Positions 9,409 to 17,739 of a stretch of 64,000 nucleotides of DNA are shown here, one piece after another. The notes under the pieces are model-generated. The model had not been told where the DNA came from. It was given only the letters and a program-made list of their open reading frames with translations, and searched no databases. Position numbers and translations under genes: made by a program. This DNA comes from Verrucomicrobia bacterium IMCC26134 (GTDB lineage: Bacteria > Verrucomicrobiota > Verrucomicrobiia > Opitutales > Opitutaceae): contig CP011265.1 in the NCBI GenBank assembly GCA_000972765.1, positions 2,589,501 to 2,653,500 of the forward strand, given 5' to 3'. Position 1 is the first letter of the stretch. Each line of letters opens with the position of its first letter.

Positions 9409-10605
9409 ATGACATTCCCCCGCGTCATCTCGATCTCCCTTCTCGCCGCAATCTGGTTCGGCGGCACGGTCGCGTTTCCGACCTGCTCGCTCGCGGCTGA
9501 GCCGGCAGCGGTGCGCAAGGCCCGCTACCACCAGTGCCCCATGCATCCGTGGATCAGAGACGGCCAGACGGGGCGTTGCACGGTTTGCGGCATGGATCTG
9601 GTGCCGAATTACGAGGGGGAGAATACCCTCGAGTGTGATCCATCAGGCATCGTCATGCTCCCGCCAGGCAGTCCGAATGTCGTCGGCGTGCAGACCGTGG
9701 AGGCGAAGCGCCGCCCCCTGGTCCGCACTTTGCGCATCTCCGGCACGATCGGGGAAGACGAGACGCGCCACGGCGTCATCTGCTCGCCGGTCGAAGGCCG
9801 CATTGATGGTCTCGCCATGAGCTGCGAGGGCGACTCCATCACCCGTCGGCAGCCGCTCGTCACCCTCTTCAGCCGCACCCTGCTGGCCGCGGCCAACGAC
9901 TACCGGATCGCCCTTGAGCAAGGCGGCCCCGCCGTGGATCAGACCCGGCGACGGCTGGAGCAATACGGCCTCGTCTGGGAACAGATAGATTCCATCCCCA
10001 AGCGTCAGCCGGAAGACTTGCACTTCGGCATCCTCGCCCCGCGCAGCGGGACCATCGTCAAAAGCTACGTCGCCCAGGGCCAATATGTGAAAGAAGGCGA
10101 GCGTCTCTTCGAGGTCGCCGATTTCACCACCATGTGGTTCGTTTTTTCGATCCAGGAACAGGACCTGCCTTTCGTTCAACCCCAGCAATACGCCCGCATC
10201 CAAACCCCCGCCTTGCCGGGTAAAACCCTCCGCGCCCGCATCACCGCGATCAGCCCGAATCTCGATGAGACCACCCGCACCGCCCGTGGTCGCGTCGTCT
10301 TGGAAAACCCCGACCGCCTGCTCAAGAATCGCGCCTTCGCCGAGGGCGTCGTCGAGGTGCCCGTCGCCGAGGTGCTCGCCGTGGCCAAATCCGCCGTGCT
10401 CTGGGCCGGTGAATCCCCTCGGGTTTACGTCGAGAAACGCAACGGCATCTACGAGCCACGCATGCTGAAACTCGGCCGCGCCGGGGACGACGACTGGGAG
10501 GTGCTCGAGGGCCTCTCCGAAGGAGACCGTGTGGTCACACAAGGCAACCTGCTCGTGGACGGCCAGGCCCGGCTCGACCGCGCCGCGTCCGCCCCCGCGC
10601 CATGA
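9409..10605 (+). CDS. CusB/CzcB-like RND periplasmic adaptor with heavy-metal-binding domain
   Basis: This is a membrane-fusion adaptor linking an RND pump to the outer membrane. I chose the ATG at 9409 over the GTG at 9382 because it directly begins a signal peptide (MTFPRVISISLLAAIWFGG). Mature residues ~35-60 carry the YHCPMHP-type metal-binding module (YHQCPMHP ... GRCTVCGMDLVP) with paired Cys and Met ligands, a feature of adaptors for copper/silver or related metals. Barrel-sandwich (lipoyl-like) and beta-barrel regions follow, with VAQGQYVKEGERLFEVADF typical of the family. The stop overlaps the start of the RND pump gene by 4 bp, so the two are translationally coupled. No TolC/CusC-type outer-membrane factor lies in the window. 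Confidence 0.9.
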   Translation: MTFPRVISISLLAAIWFGGTVAFPTCSLAAEPAAVRKARYHQCPMHPWIRDGQTGRCTVCGMDLVPNYEGENTLECDPSGIVMLPPGSPNVVGVQTVEAKRRPLVRTLRISGTIGEDETRHGVICSPVEGRIDGLAMSCEGDSITRRQPLVTLFSRTLLAAANDYRIALEQGGPAVDQTRRRLEQYGLVWEQIDSIPKRQPEDLHFGILAPRSGTIVKSYVAQGQYVKEGERLFEVADFTTMWFVFSIQEQDLPFVQPQQYARIQTPALPGKTLRARITAISPNLDETTRTARGRVVLENPDRLLKNRAFAEGVVEVPVAEVLAVAKSAVLWAGESPRVYVEKRNGIYEPRMLKLGRAGDDDWEVLEGLSEGDRVVTQGNLLVDGQARLDRAASAPAP

Positions 10606-13600
10606 TCAACCGGCTCATCGCCTGGTGCCTGCGCGAGCGCTTGCTCGTCCTCGGATTAGTCATCGTCGCGATCATCGGCGGCCTCCACGCGATGCTGACG
10701 GCGCCGGTCGATGCCATTCCTGACCTCGGCGAAAACCAGGTCATCGTCTCCACCGACTGGCCGGGCCGCGCCCCGCCTGAGGTCGAGTCGCAGATCACCC
10801 GGCCGCTTTCCGTCGGACTCCAGGGGATCAATGGCGTCATTTCCGTGCGCGCGTCCTCGATGTTCGGCTTCTCGCTCCTCACCGTCATCTTCGACGACGA
10901 CACCACTCACGTCGCCGCCCGCCAGCGCGTGCAGGAGCGCTTAAACGCCCTCGGGCAAAACCTCCCCGCCGGCGTCGCCCCCTTGCTTGGCCCCGATGCC
11001 ACCGGCCTCGGTTGGGTTTACCAATACTACCTCGCGGTCGATCCAGCCAAGTCGCCGGGCGGCGGCTGCGACCTCGGCGAGTTGCGCACCTTGCAGGATG
11101 GCTACATCCGCCGCGAACTTTCCAGCGTGCCAGGCGTCGCCGAGGTCGGCGGCATCGGCGGCTTCGTTAAACAATACCAGGTCGAGGTGAACTCAGCCAA
11201 GTTGCGCGCCGCCGGTATCCCCCTGGCCCAGGTCCTCGAAGCCATCGAGCAGAGCAACCTCAATGTCGGCGGGAAAACCATCGAGGAAAACGGCGCGGAG
11301 TTCACCGTGCGCGGCATCGGCGTTTTGCGCGATGCGACCGACCTGGGCAAGATCGTGCTGCTGGCCCGCGAGGGAGCTTCGCTCTGCCTGCGCGATGTCG
11401 CACGCGTCGAGCTCGGCGGCGACTTCCGCCGCGGCACCCTTGATATCGCCGGCCGCGAGATCGTCGGCGGCACCGTCGTCCTGCGCAGCGGCGAAAACAC
11501 CCGCGAGGTCATCGCCCGCGTAAAAGCACGCATCGCCGCCCTTCAGCCGGGCCTGCCCGAGGGCATCACGCTCAAGCCGTTCTATGATCGCAGCGACCTC
11601 ATCACCCGCTGTATCGCCACCCTCAAAAACACGCTGCTGGAGGAGATCCTGCTCGTGGCGCTGGTGCACCTTTTATTCCTCTGGCACTTCCGCAGCATCC
11701 TCATCGTCACGCTTCCGCTGCCGATAGCCGTGCTGGGTTCCTTCATCGGCCTCAAGGCCTTCGGACTCACCGCCAACCTCATGAGTCTGGCGGGGCTCGC
11801 CATCGCCATCGGCGTGCTGGTGGACGGCGCCATCGTGCTGACTGAAAACGTCCTCCGCCGCTGCGCCGAGGCCGAGGCAGCGCAGGGACGTCCGCTCAAC
11901 GCCGCCGAACGACTCGACACTGTGCGCGCCGCATCCATTCAAGTCGGCCGCCCGGTGTTTTTTGCAATGGCGATCATCCTGCTGGCCTTCGTGCCGGTCT
12001 TCGGTCTCAGCGGGCAAGAGGGCAAACTTTTCCACCCGCTCGCCTACGCCAAGAGCTTCGCGATTCTGGCGGCGGCGGTGCTCTCGATCACCTTGGTGCC
12101 GGTGCTCTGCACCGTGTTCATGCGCGGACCCTTCCACGGCGAGGAACGCATCTGGATCATGCGGCCGCTGCAGCGTATCTATGGCCCGGTGCTGGACGTC
12201 GCGCTGCGACGCCCCGCCGCCATCTGCGCGCTCGCTACCGCCGTCCTCGCCTGCGCGCTTTTCCTCGCGTTCGGCCTGCCACGCGCCGTGGTTTCAACCC
12301 TGGCCGGCTATCCGCGATTGCAGCGAATCGCGTCCGGCATGGGCCACGAGTTCATGCCTCCGCTCAACGAGGGCGCTTTGTTGTATATGCCCACCTTTTT
12401 CCCCGGCACCTCGCTTACCGAGGTGAAGCGCGTGATGGCGTGGCAGGATCGCATCTTCGCCTCCGTGCCCGAGGTGGCCTCCGCCGTGGGCAAACTCGGT
12501 CGGGCTGACACCGCCACCGACCCCGCTCCAGTGGAGATGATCGAGACCACGATCCTGCTAAAGCCCGAGCACGAATGGCGCACCGGCCTGACGCAGCAGG
12601 GCCTGATCCTCGAGCTCACCGAAAAACTCCGACAGGTGCCGGGCAGCGTGCCGGGTTTTCTGCAACCCATCCAGGCGCGCGTGCTCATGTCCGCCACCGG
12701 CATTCGCGCCCAGTTGGGCGTGAAATTAGTCGGCGACGATCTGATCGCGCTCGAATACTGGGCGGGCGAACTCGAACAAATCGTCCGCGACGTGGACGGC
12801 GCCAGCGGAGTCGCTTCCAGTCGAGTGCAGCGCAGTCCCGGCTTTGAAATCGAGGCCGACCGAGATGCGCTCCTTCACTACGGTCTGCGCGCCCAGGACG
12901 TCACGGACCTCGTCGACACCGGACTCGGAGGCAAACAGGCCGGCGTGCTCCTCGAAAACGGAGCCCGCGTGCCCATTCAGGTCCGCCTGCAACGCTCCGA
13001 GCGCGAGGACCTCGAACGCATCCGCGACCTGCTCCTCACCACGCCGACGGGGCGGCAGGTTGCGTTGGGACGCGTGGCCAAGATCCGACGGGCCGAGACG
13101 CCCAACGAGATCGCGACCGAAAACGGCCGCCTGCGGGTCTACGTGCAGGCCAACGTGGACTCCCGCCGCCGCGATCTCGGCTCCTTCGTCGAGGAGGTGA
13201 AGCGCAACGTCGCGCGCGAGCTCGTGCCTCGCCTCCCCAAGGGCATGACGGTGGACTACGCCGGCGAACACGAGAACCAGCTCCACGCCGCCGCCACGTT
13301 ACGGCTCATTATCCCCGCCGTGTTAGTGGTGATTTTCCTCCTGCTCACCCTGGTTTACCGACGCGCCGCCGACGCCGCGCACGTCATTCTGGCCGTGCCC
13401 TTCGCGCTCAGCGGCGGGGTTTTCCTGCAACACGCCCTCGGCATTCCCTTCAGCGTCGCGGTCTGGGTCGGCTACATCGCGCTCTTCGGCACCGCGATCC
13501 AGACCGCCATGGTCATGGTGGTTTATCTCGACGAAGCCCTGCAACGCGCCCGGCAGGAACGGGGCGACGCGTTTGGCTATGCGGATTTGCTGCAAGCGGC

Positions 13601-13853
13601 CAAAGACGGCGCACGCCTCCGCCTGCGGCCCAAGATCATGACGGTCGCGACCATCGTGGCCGGCCTGTTGCCGATGCTCTGGAGCACGAGCGCAGGCGCG
13701 GAGGTGCTGCGCCCCATCGCCGTCCCCGTGATCGGCGGCATGCTCAGCAGCCTCGTGCACATTTTGATCCTCACTCCGGCGCTCTTCGTCTGGCTGCACT
13801 GCCGCGAGCTGAAGCCGCCGGCCTCTGCGGCGAAGCCGGCCATCGTGGAGTAA
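10602..13853 (+). CDS. CusA/CzcA-family heavy-metal efflux RND transporter
   Basis: This 1083-residue inner-membrane pump is of normal length for the HME-RND family. The N-terminal TM segment is followed by the family signature DAIPDLGENQVIV and WPGRAPPEVE, two large periplasmic loops and the second TM bundle. In TM4 the proton-relay Asp is present (GVLVDGAIVLTENV), and the TM11/12 Lys is present (LRLRPKIMTVATIVAGLLP). The acidic residue seen in E. coli CusA TM10 is Gln here (LFGTAIQTAMVMVVYL), a variant common in related pumps as I recall. LLYMP and VLMSATGIRAQLG match the metal-path Met regions of CusA. It exports monovalent copper/silver or divalent metals with the adjacent adaptor; the exact metal is not decided by sequence. 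Copper is favoured by the upstream multicopper oxidase. Confidence 0.93.
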   Translation: MINRLIAWCLRERLLVLGLVIVAIIGGLHAMLTAPVDAIPDLGENQVIVSTDWPGRAPPEVESQITRPLSVGLQGINGVISVRASSMFGFSLLTVIFDDDTTHVAARQRVQERLNALGQNLPAGVAPLLGPDATGLGWVYQYYLAVDPAKSPGGGCDLGELRTLQDGYIRRELSSVPGVAEVGGIGGFVKQYQVEVNSAKLRAAGIPLAQVLEAIEQSNLNVGGKTIEENGAEFTVRGIGVLRDATDLGKIVLLAREGASLCLRDVARVELGGDFRRGTLDIAGREIVGGTVVLRSGENTREVIARVKARIAALQPGLPEGITLKPFYDRSDLITRCIATLKNTLLEEILLVALVHLLFLWHFRSILIVTLPLPIAVLGSFIGLKAFGLTANLMSLAGLAIAIGVLVDGAIVLTENVLRRCAEAEAAQGRPLNAAERLDTVRAASIQVGRPVFFAMAIILLAFVPVFGLSGQEGKLFHPLAYAKSFAILAAAVLSITLVPVLCTVFMRGPFHGEERIWIMRPLQRIYGPVLDVALRRPAAICALATAVLACALFLAFGLPRAVVSTLAGYPRLQRIASGMGHEFMPPLNEGALLYMPTFFPGTSLTEVKRVMAWQDRIFASVPEVASAVGKLGRADTATDPAPVEMIETTILLKPEHEWRTGLTQQGLILELTEKLRQVPGSVPGFLQPIQARVLMSATGIRAQLGVKLVGDDLIALEYWAGELEQIVRDVDGASGVASSRVQRSPGFEIEADRDALLHYGLRAQDVTDLVDTGLGGKQAGVLLENGARVPIQVRLQRSEREDLERIRDLLLTTPTGRQVALGRVAKIRRAETPNEIATENGRLRVYVQANVDSRRRDLGSFVEEVKRNVARELVPRLPKGMTVDYAGEHENQLHAAATLRLIIPAVLVVIFLLLTLVYRRAADAAHVILAVPFALSGGVFLQHALGIPFSVAVWVGYIALFGTAIQTAMVMVVYLDEALQRARQERGDAFGYADLLQAAKDGARLRLRPKIMTVATIVAGLLPMLWSTSAGAEVLRPIAVPVIGGMLSSLVHILILTPALFVWLHCRELKPPASAAKPAIVE

Positions 13854-13909
13854 ATTCGCAGGACGATCCCAGGCGACGAGCGCCGGGCAAACCGCCCCGC
13901 CTGCCAGGC

Positions 13910-15160
13910 TCAGACTTTGCGGAACACCACCGCTGCGTTCTGGCCGCCGAAACCGAGATTGTTGCTCAACACCGCCGACACCTGCACCTCGCGGGCGGTG
14001 TTGGGCACGTAGTCGAGGTCGCACTCGGGGTCGGGTTCGTGGAGATTGATCGTCGGCGCGAGGATGCCGGTCTGGAGTGTCTTCACGCTGATGACCGCCT
14101 CGATGCCACCGGCCGCGCCGAGCAGATGGGCGGTCATGGATTTGGTGGAACTGATGGGAAGCGAAGGAGCGCGCGCGCCGAAGACGCGCTTGATGGCGAG
14201 GGTCTCGAACTTGTCGTTGTAGGGCGTGCTGGTGCCGTGGGCGTTGATGTAGCCGATGTCGTCGGTGTTGAGGCCGGAGCTGCGGATAGCGCGGGTCATC
14301 GCCATGCCGAGTCCCTTGCCCTCGGGGTCGGGCATGGTGATGTGGTGGGCATCGGCCGTGGCGGCGTAGCCGGAAATCTCGGCATAGATGCGGGCGCCGC
14401 GTTTCTGGGCGTGCTCAAGGGATTCGAGCACAAGCACACCGGCGCCTTCGCCCATGATGAAGCCGTCGCGGCCCAGCGAAAAGGGACGGCAGGCGGTGGT
14501 GGGGTCGTCGTTGCGCGTGCTCATGGCGCGCATGGCGCAGAAGCTGGCGTAGGCGAAGGGGGTGACGGCGGCCTCGGCGCCTCCCGCGATCATCACGTCG
14601 GCGTCGCCTCGTTTGATCATGTGCATGGCCTCGCCGATGGCGTGGGTGCCGGTGGCGCAGGCGGAAACGATGCCAAAATTCGGTCCGCGCGCGCCGATCT
14701 CGATGGCAAACATGCCGGAGCAGATGTTGCCGATGAGGGCGGGGATGGTGAAGGGGGAGACTTTGCGCGGGCCGGACTCGTGCAGCTTTTTAAGCTGGGT
14801 CTCGTAGGTAAACATGCCGCCGATGCCGGAGCCGATGACCACGCCGACGCGGTCGGGGTCTTCGGTATTCATGTCGAGGCCGGAGTCGGCGTAAGCCTGC
14901 TTGGCGGCGCAGAAGCCGAAGTGGGTGTAGCGGTCGTTACGACGGGCCTCTTTCGGGTCCATGTGTTCCTCGACGTTCCAGCCCTTGACCTCCGCACCCA
15001 TCTGGGTGGCAAAGGGCGTCGGGTCGAAGAGCGTGACGCGGTCGATGCCGTTTTTACCCGCGGTGAGGCTATTCCAGAAGGTCGTGGCGTCCTGACCGAG
15101 ACCGTGAATCACGCCTAGGCCGGTGACGACGACGCGCTGGGAAGGGGGAAGTTGGGACAT
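13910..15160 (-). CDS. fabF: 3-oxoacyl-[acyl-carrier-protein] synthase II (KAS II)
   Basis: This condensing enzyme extends acyl-ACP with malonyl-ACP in fatty-acid elongation. It has 416 residues, the usual FabF length. The thiolase-fold catalytic triad is visible: Cys168 in VSACATGTH, His in NAHGTSTPYND and His in SMTAHLLGAAGG. It also has the glycine-rich GLGFGGQNAAVV-like C-terminus (LGFGGQNAAVVF). It lies downstream of acpP and fabG on the same strand, but a strong terminator separates it from acpP, so it may depend on read-through or a promoter in the ~170 bp before its start. It converges with the RND pump gene with 56 bp between stops. Confidence 0.96.
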   Translation of the reverse strand: MSQLPPSQRVVVTGLGVIHGLGQDATTFWNSLTAGKNGIDRVTLFDPTPFATQMGAEVKGWNVEEHMDPKEARRNDRYTHFGFCAAKQAYADSGLDMNTEDPDRVGVVIGSGIGGMFTYETQLKKLHESGPRKVSPFTIPALIGNICSGMFAIEIGARGPNFGIVSACATGTHAIGEAMHMIKRGDADVMIAGGAEAAVTPFAYASFCAMRAMSTRNDDPTTACRPFSLGRDGFIMGEGAGVLVLESLEHAQKRGARIYAEISGYAATADAHHITMPDPEGKGLGMAMTRAIRSSGLNTDDIGYINAHGTSTPYNDKFETLAIKRVFGARAPSLPISSTKSMTAHLLGAAGGIEAVISVKTLQTGILAPTINLHEPDPECDLDYVPNTAREVQVSAVLSNNLGFGGQNAAVVFRKV

Positions 15161-15242
15161 GGGAAAGAGGACTGGCGGTTAAGCGGGCGGACGATTTGAC
15201 AGGGAGGACGGGCGGCTCACGGAGTGTCCAAGGTCTCTCCGT

Positions 15243-15300
15243 ATAAAAACAAAAAGGGCGCTCTGCGCAAAGTCCCGAGGGGAGGCTTGGCAGAGCGCCC
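15243..15300 (-). terminator. Intrinsic terminator downstream of acpP
   Basis: An 11-bp perfect inverted repeat (GGGCGCTCTGC at 15256-15266 and its complement at 15290-15300) flanks a 23-bp loop. Read on the minus strand it is followed by TTTTTGTTTTTATAC. It lies 27 bp after the acpP stop and before fabF, so acpP (a very abundant protein) can be transcribed apart from fabF. Confidence 0.85.
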
Positions 15301-15326
15301 GTTAATTGGGTCGCGGGGATTACGGC

Positions 15327-15590
15327 TTAAGCCGCTCCGGCCTTGGCCTTGATGTAGTCGATCACTTGACCGACGGTCTTGAGCTTCTCGGCGTCGGCTT
15401 CGGGTATCTCGCCTTTGATCTCATCCTTGAACTCTTCTTCGAAGGCCATGATGAGCTCGACGGTGTCGAGGGAGTCAGCGCCGAGGTCGTCCAAGAAGGA
15501 CGCGGTAGGCGTGATTTGCTCTTCGTTAACGTTAAGCTGGTTAACGATGATCTCTTTGACGCGCTGTTCGATGGGTTTTTGTTCGGACAT
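15327..15590 (-). CDS. acpP: Acyl carrier protein
   Basis: This 87-residue acidic protein carries growing acyl chains in fatty-acid synthesis. The phosphopantetheine attachment site is Ser40 in [11 protein letters not shown], in the normal place at the start of helix II. The surrounding acidic helix ([15 protein letters not shown]) is the docking face for the fatty-acid enzymes. A short C-terminal tail (KAKAGAA) extends slightly beyond E. coli AcpP. It lies 29 bp after fabG on the same strand and is followed by a strong terminator. Confidence 0.98.
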   Translation of the reverse strand: MSEQKPIEQRVKEIIVNQLNVNEEQITPTASFLDDLGADSLDTVELIMAFEEEFKDEIKGEIPEADAEKLKTVGQVIDYIKAKAGAA

Positions 15591-15619
15591 GTGAATGGAA
15601 TCTAGGAATTAGTAAGGGC

Positions 15620-16360
15620 TCACATCGCCATGCCACCGTCAACGGAAAAAACCTGCCCCGTAATGTAGGCCGCTTCTTCGGAGGCGAGGAAGGCGACGGC
15701 ATGGGCGATCTCGGCGGCCTCGCCGAAGCGTTGCATGGGGATGAGTGCGGTGGCGCCGGCCTGCACCTCGGCGCTGAGCTCGGCGGTCATATCGGTCTTG
15801 ATGAAGCCGGGGGCGACTACATTGGCGGTGACATTGCGACGGGCGAATTCCTTGGCGATGGACTTGGTGAAGCCGATCATGCCGGCCTTGGCGGCGGCGT
15901 AGTTGGCCTGGCCGGCGTTGCCGATCACACCCGAAACCGAGGAGATGTTGATGATGCGTCCCCAGCGGCCGCGGCACATGGGCCAGCCGATGGCCTTGGT
16001 CCAGTGGAAGCAACTGGAGAGGTTGGTCTGGATGACGGCATCCCAATCGGCCTCGGACATGCGGGCGAGCAGGCCGTCACGGGTGATGCCGGCGTTATTC
16101 ACCAGGATCTCGATTTTGCCGAACTCCTTGAGCAGCGCCTCTGCGGCGGCGGCGACGGCGGGCCCGTCGGACACATCCACTGCGCGGGCGACGGCCTTGC
16201 CGCCGGCGGCGGTGATGGCGGCGGCAACAGCTCCGCAGGATTCGGCGGATTTGGAAACGCAGATGACGGTGCAGCCCTGCGCGGCGAGGGTCTCGGCGAT
16301 GGCTTTGCCGATGCCGCGGCCGGCTCCGGTAACAAGTGCGGTGCGATTGGTGAAGGTCAT
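15620..16360 (-). CDS. fabG: 3-oxoacyl-[acyl-carrier-protein] reductase
   Basis: This NADPH-dependent short-chain dehydrogenase reduces 3-oxoacyl-ACP in fatty-acid elongation. The 246-residue protein has the cofactor motif GAGRGIGKA near the N-terminus, NNAG (~88-91), the catalytic Ser of INISSVSG (~140) and the YxxxK pair Tyr154/Lys158 in QANYAAAKAG, and it ends in the FabG-typical ITGQVFSVDGGMAM. It sits directly before acpP, the conserved fabG-acpP-fabF order seen in many bacteria. Start at 16360 is the first ATG that keeps the Rossmann motif complete. Confidence 0.96.
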   Translation of the reverse strand: MTFTNRTALVTGAGRGIGKAIAETLAAQGCTVICVSKSAESCGAVAAAITAAGGKAVARAVDVSDGPAVAAAAEALLKEFGKIEILVNNAGITRDGLLARMSEADWDAVIQTNLSSCFHWTKAIGWPMCRGRWGRIINISSVSGVIGNAGQANYAAAKAGMIGFTKSIAKEFARRNVTANVVAPGFIKTDMTAELSAEVQAGATALIPMQRFGEAAEIAHAVAFLASEEAAYITGQVFSVDGGMAM

Positions 16361-16468
16361 TTTAAAATGGAGACGGGGGATGGGAGTGCGGGATTAAGAG
16401 CCGGGTTTGCCACCACGGGAGAACTGGCGGGCCCAAGGCATGGATTGCGAAATAAAAAGAGGCGAGGA

Positions 16469-17638
16469 TCAGTAAACGTCACGCTGGTAGCGTTTATCTT
16501 TTTTCATCTGCTTCACGTAGTCCTGGGCCTGCTCGATGGGCATCTCGCCCTGCTGGGAGATGATATCGTGGAGGGCCTGATCCACGTCCTTAGCCATGCG
16601 CTTGGCGTCGCCGCACACGAAGAAGTAGCCGCCGTTTTTGATCCAGGACCAGAGCTCGGCGGCGTTGGCGCGCATCTTGTCCTGCACGTAGATTTTCGCC
16701 CCTTGGTCACGAGACCAGGCCAGGTCGAGGCGGGCAACCTGCCCCTTGGCGAGATAGTTCTCCCACTCCTCTTGGTAGAGATAGTCGGTGCTGCTCTTTT
16801 GGTCGCCGAAGAAAACCCAGTTGCGCCCGGTCGCACCGGTCGCGACGCGGTCCTGAACGAAAGCCCGGAAAGGCGCGATGCCAGTGCCCGGCCCGACCAT
16901 GATGGCGTCCTTCGTCGTGTCTTCAGGCGGCCCGAAATGGGAATTGGAAACGAACACCGGCGCGGGCGTTTCTCCCACGCGCATGCGGTCGGCGAGGAAG
17001 GTGGAGCAAACGCCATGGCGTTCGCGGTGATTGGTGGTGTAGCGCACAACCGCCACCGTCAGGTGGATCTCCTGCGGGTGGAGTTTGGCCGAGGAGGCGA
17101 TCGAGTAGAGGCGCGGCATCAACTTGCGCTGATGGTCGACAAACTCCTGCGGCGTAAGCTTCGCATGGGGGAATTCGGTGAGCAGATCGATGTATTCGCG
17201 CTCATCAAGGAAGGCGGTCAGGGCCTCTTTCGACTCGGGTTTCACAAGCTCCGCGAGACGGGCTTTTTCACCGGCGTCGGTGGTCTTCGCCAGCATGGAG
17301 TTGACGATCTTGGCCGTGGGGCCACCGAGTGCCAGACGGTGACTCAGCGCCTCGCGCAAGGTGATCGGCGCAGGGAGTTTCAGCATCGCGGGCGAGACGA
17401 GTTCTTCACCGGTGGCCCCCAGACGTTCGATGATTTCCGCGACCTCGACCGCGCGGTTGGTCGGGAAAACGCCGAGTGAGTCACCGGCCTTGTAGCTAAG
17501 GTCACCGCCCGCGAGGCTGACGATGAAATGACGGGTCTCCTTGGCGGAGCCGGGCTTGTTGAGCAGGCGGTTCTCGGTCAATTTTGCCGGAAACGGATTG
17601 TCTTTGCTATAAATGGATGCGGCGACGGGAGCGGACAT
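16469..17638 (-). CDS. CysJ-type FAD/NADPH reductase module without flavodoxin domain
   Basis: The 389-residue protein matches the ferredoxin-NADP reductase half of sulfite reductase flavoprotein and related diflavin reductases. It has the FAD-binding RLYSIASS, an extra helical connecting domain, GVCSTFLADR, the NADPH pyrophosphate loop VGPGTGIAPFRAF and the C-terminal VCGDAKRMAKDV. The N-terminal FMN flavodoxin domain of CysJ is absent. The start at 17638 (MSAPVAASIYSK) is preferred over the longer frame from 17737, whose extra 33 residues look non-coding and would use up the 101-bp divergent promoter region shared with rluB. It may reduce sulfite reductase or another redox partner through a separate flavodoxin or ferredoxin. 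It precedes fabG by 108 bp, but a link to fatty-acid synthesis is not shown. Confidence 0.85.
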   Translation of the reverse strand: MSAPVAASIYSKDNPFPAKLTENRLLNKPGSAKETRHFIVSLAGGDLSYKAGDSLGVFPTNRAVEVAEIIERLGATGEELVSPAMLKLPAPITLREALSHRLALGGPTAKIVNSMLAKTTDAGEKARLAELVKPESKEALTAFLDEREYIDLLTEFPHAKLTPQEFVDHQRKLMPRLYSIASSAKLHPQEIHLTVAVVRYTTNHRERHGVCSTFLADRMRVGETPAPVFVSNSHFGPPEDTTKDAIMVGPGTGIAPFRAFVQDRVATGATGRNWVFFGDQKSSTDYLYQEEWENYLAKGQVARLDLAWSRDQGAKIYVQDKMRANAAELWSWIKNGGYFFVCGDAKRMAKDVDQALHDIISQQGEMPIEQAQDYVKQMKKDKRYQRDVY

Positions 17639-17739
17639 AAAAACAAACCAGTGGTCAGCCCCGCTCCCTGCGCAAGCCCTTACTTTATACGCCAGTCCGC
17701 ACCCCTGCGCTTGCTTCCCGCCCAGCTTTACCGACAAAT

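Noticed and set aside
14039-15118. 359-codon plus-strand frame opposite fabF
   Set aside because: FabF catalytic motifs are intact on the minus strand; the reverse frame is Gly/Ala/Val-rich shadow sequence.
15701-17479. 592-codon plus-strand frame opposite fabG and the reductase
   Set aside because: It spans two well-supported minus-strand genes and their gap, so it cannot be real alongside them.
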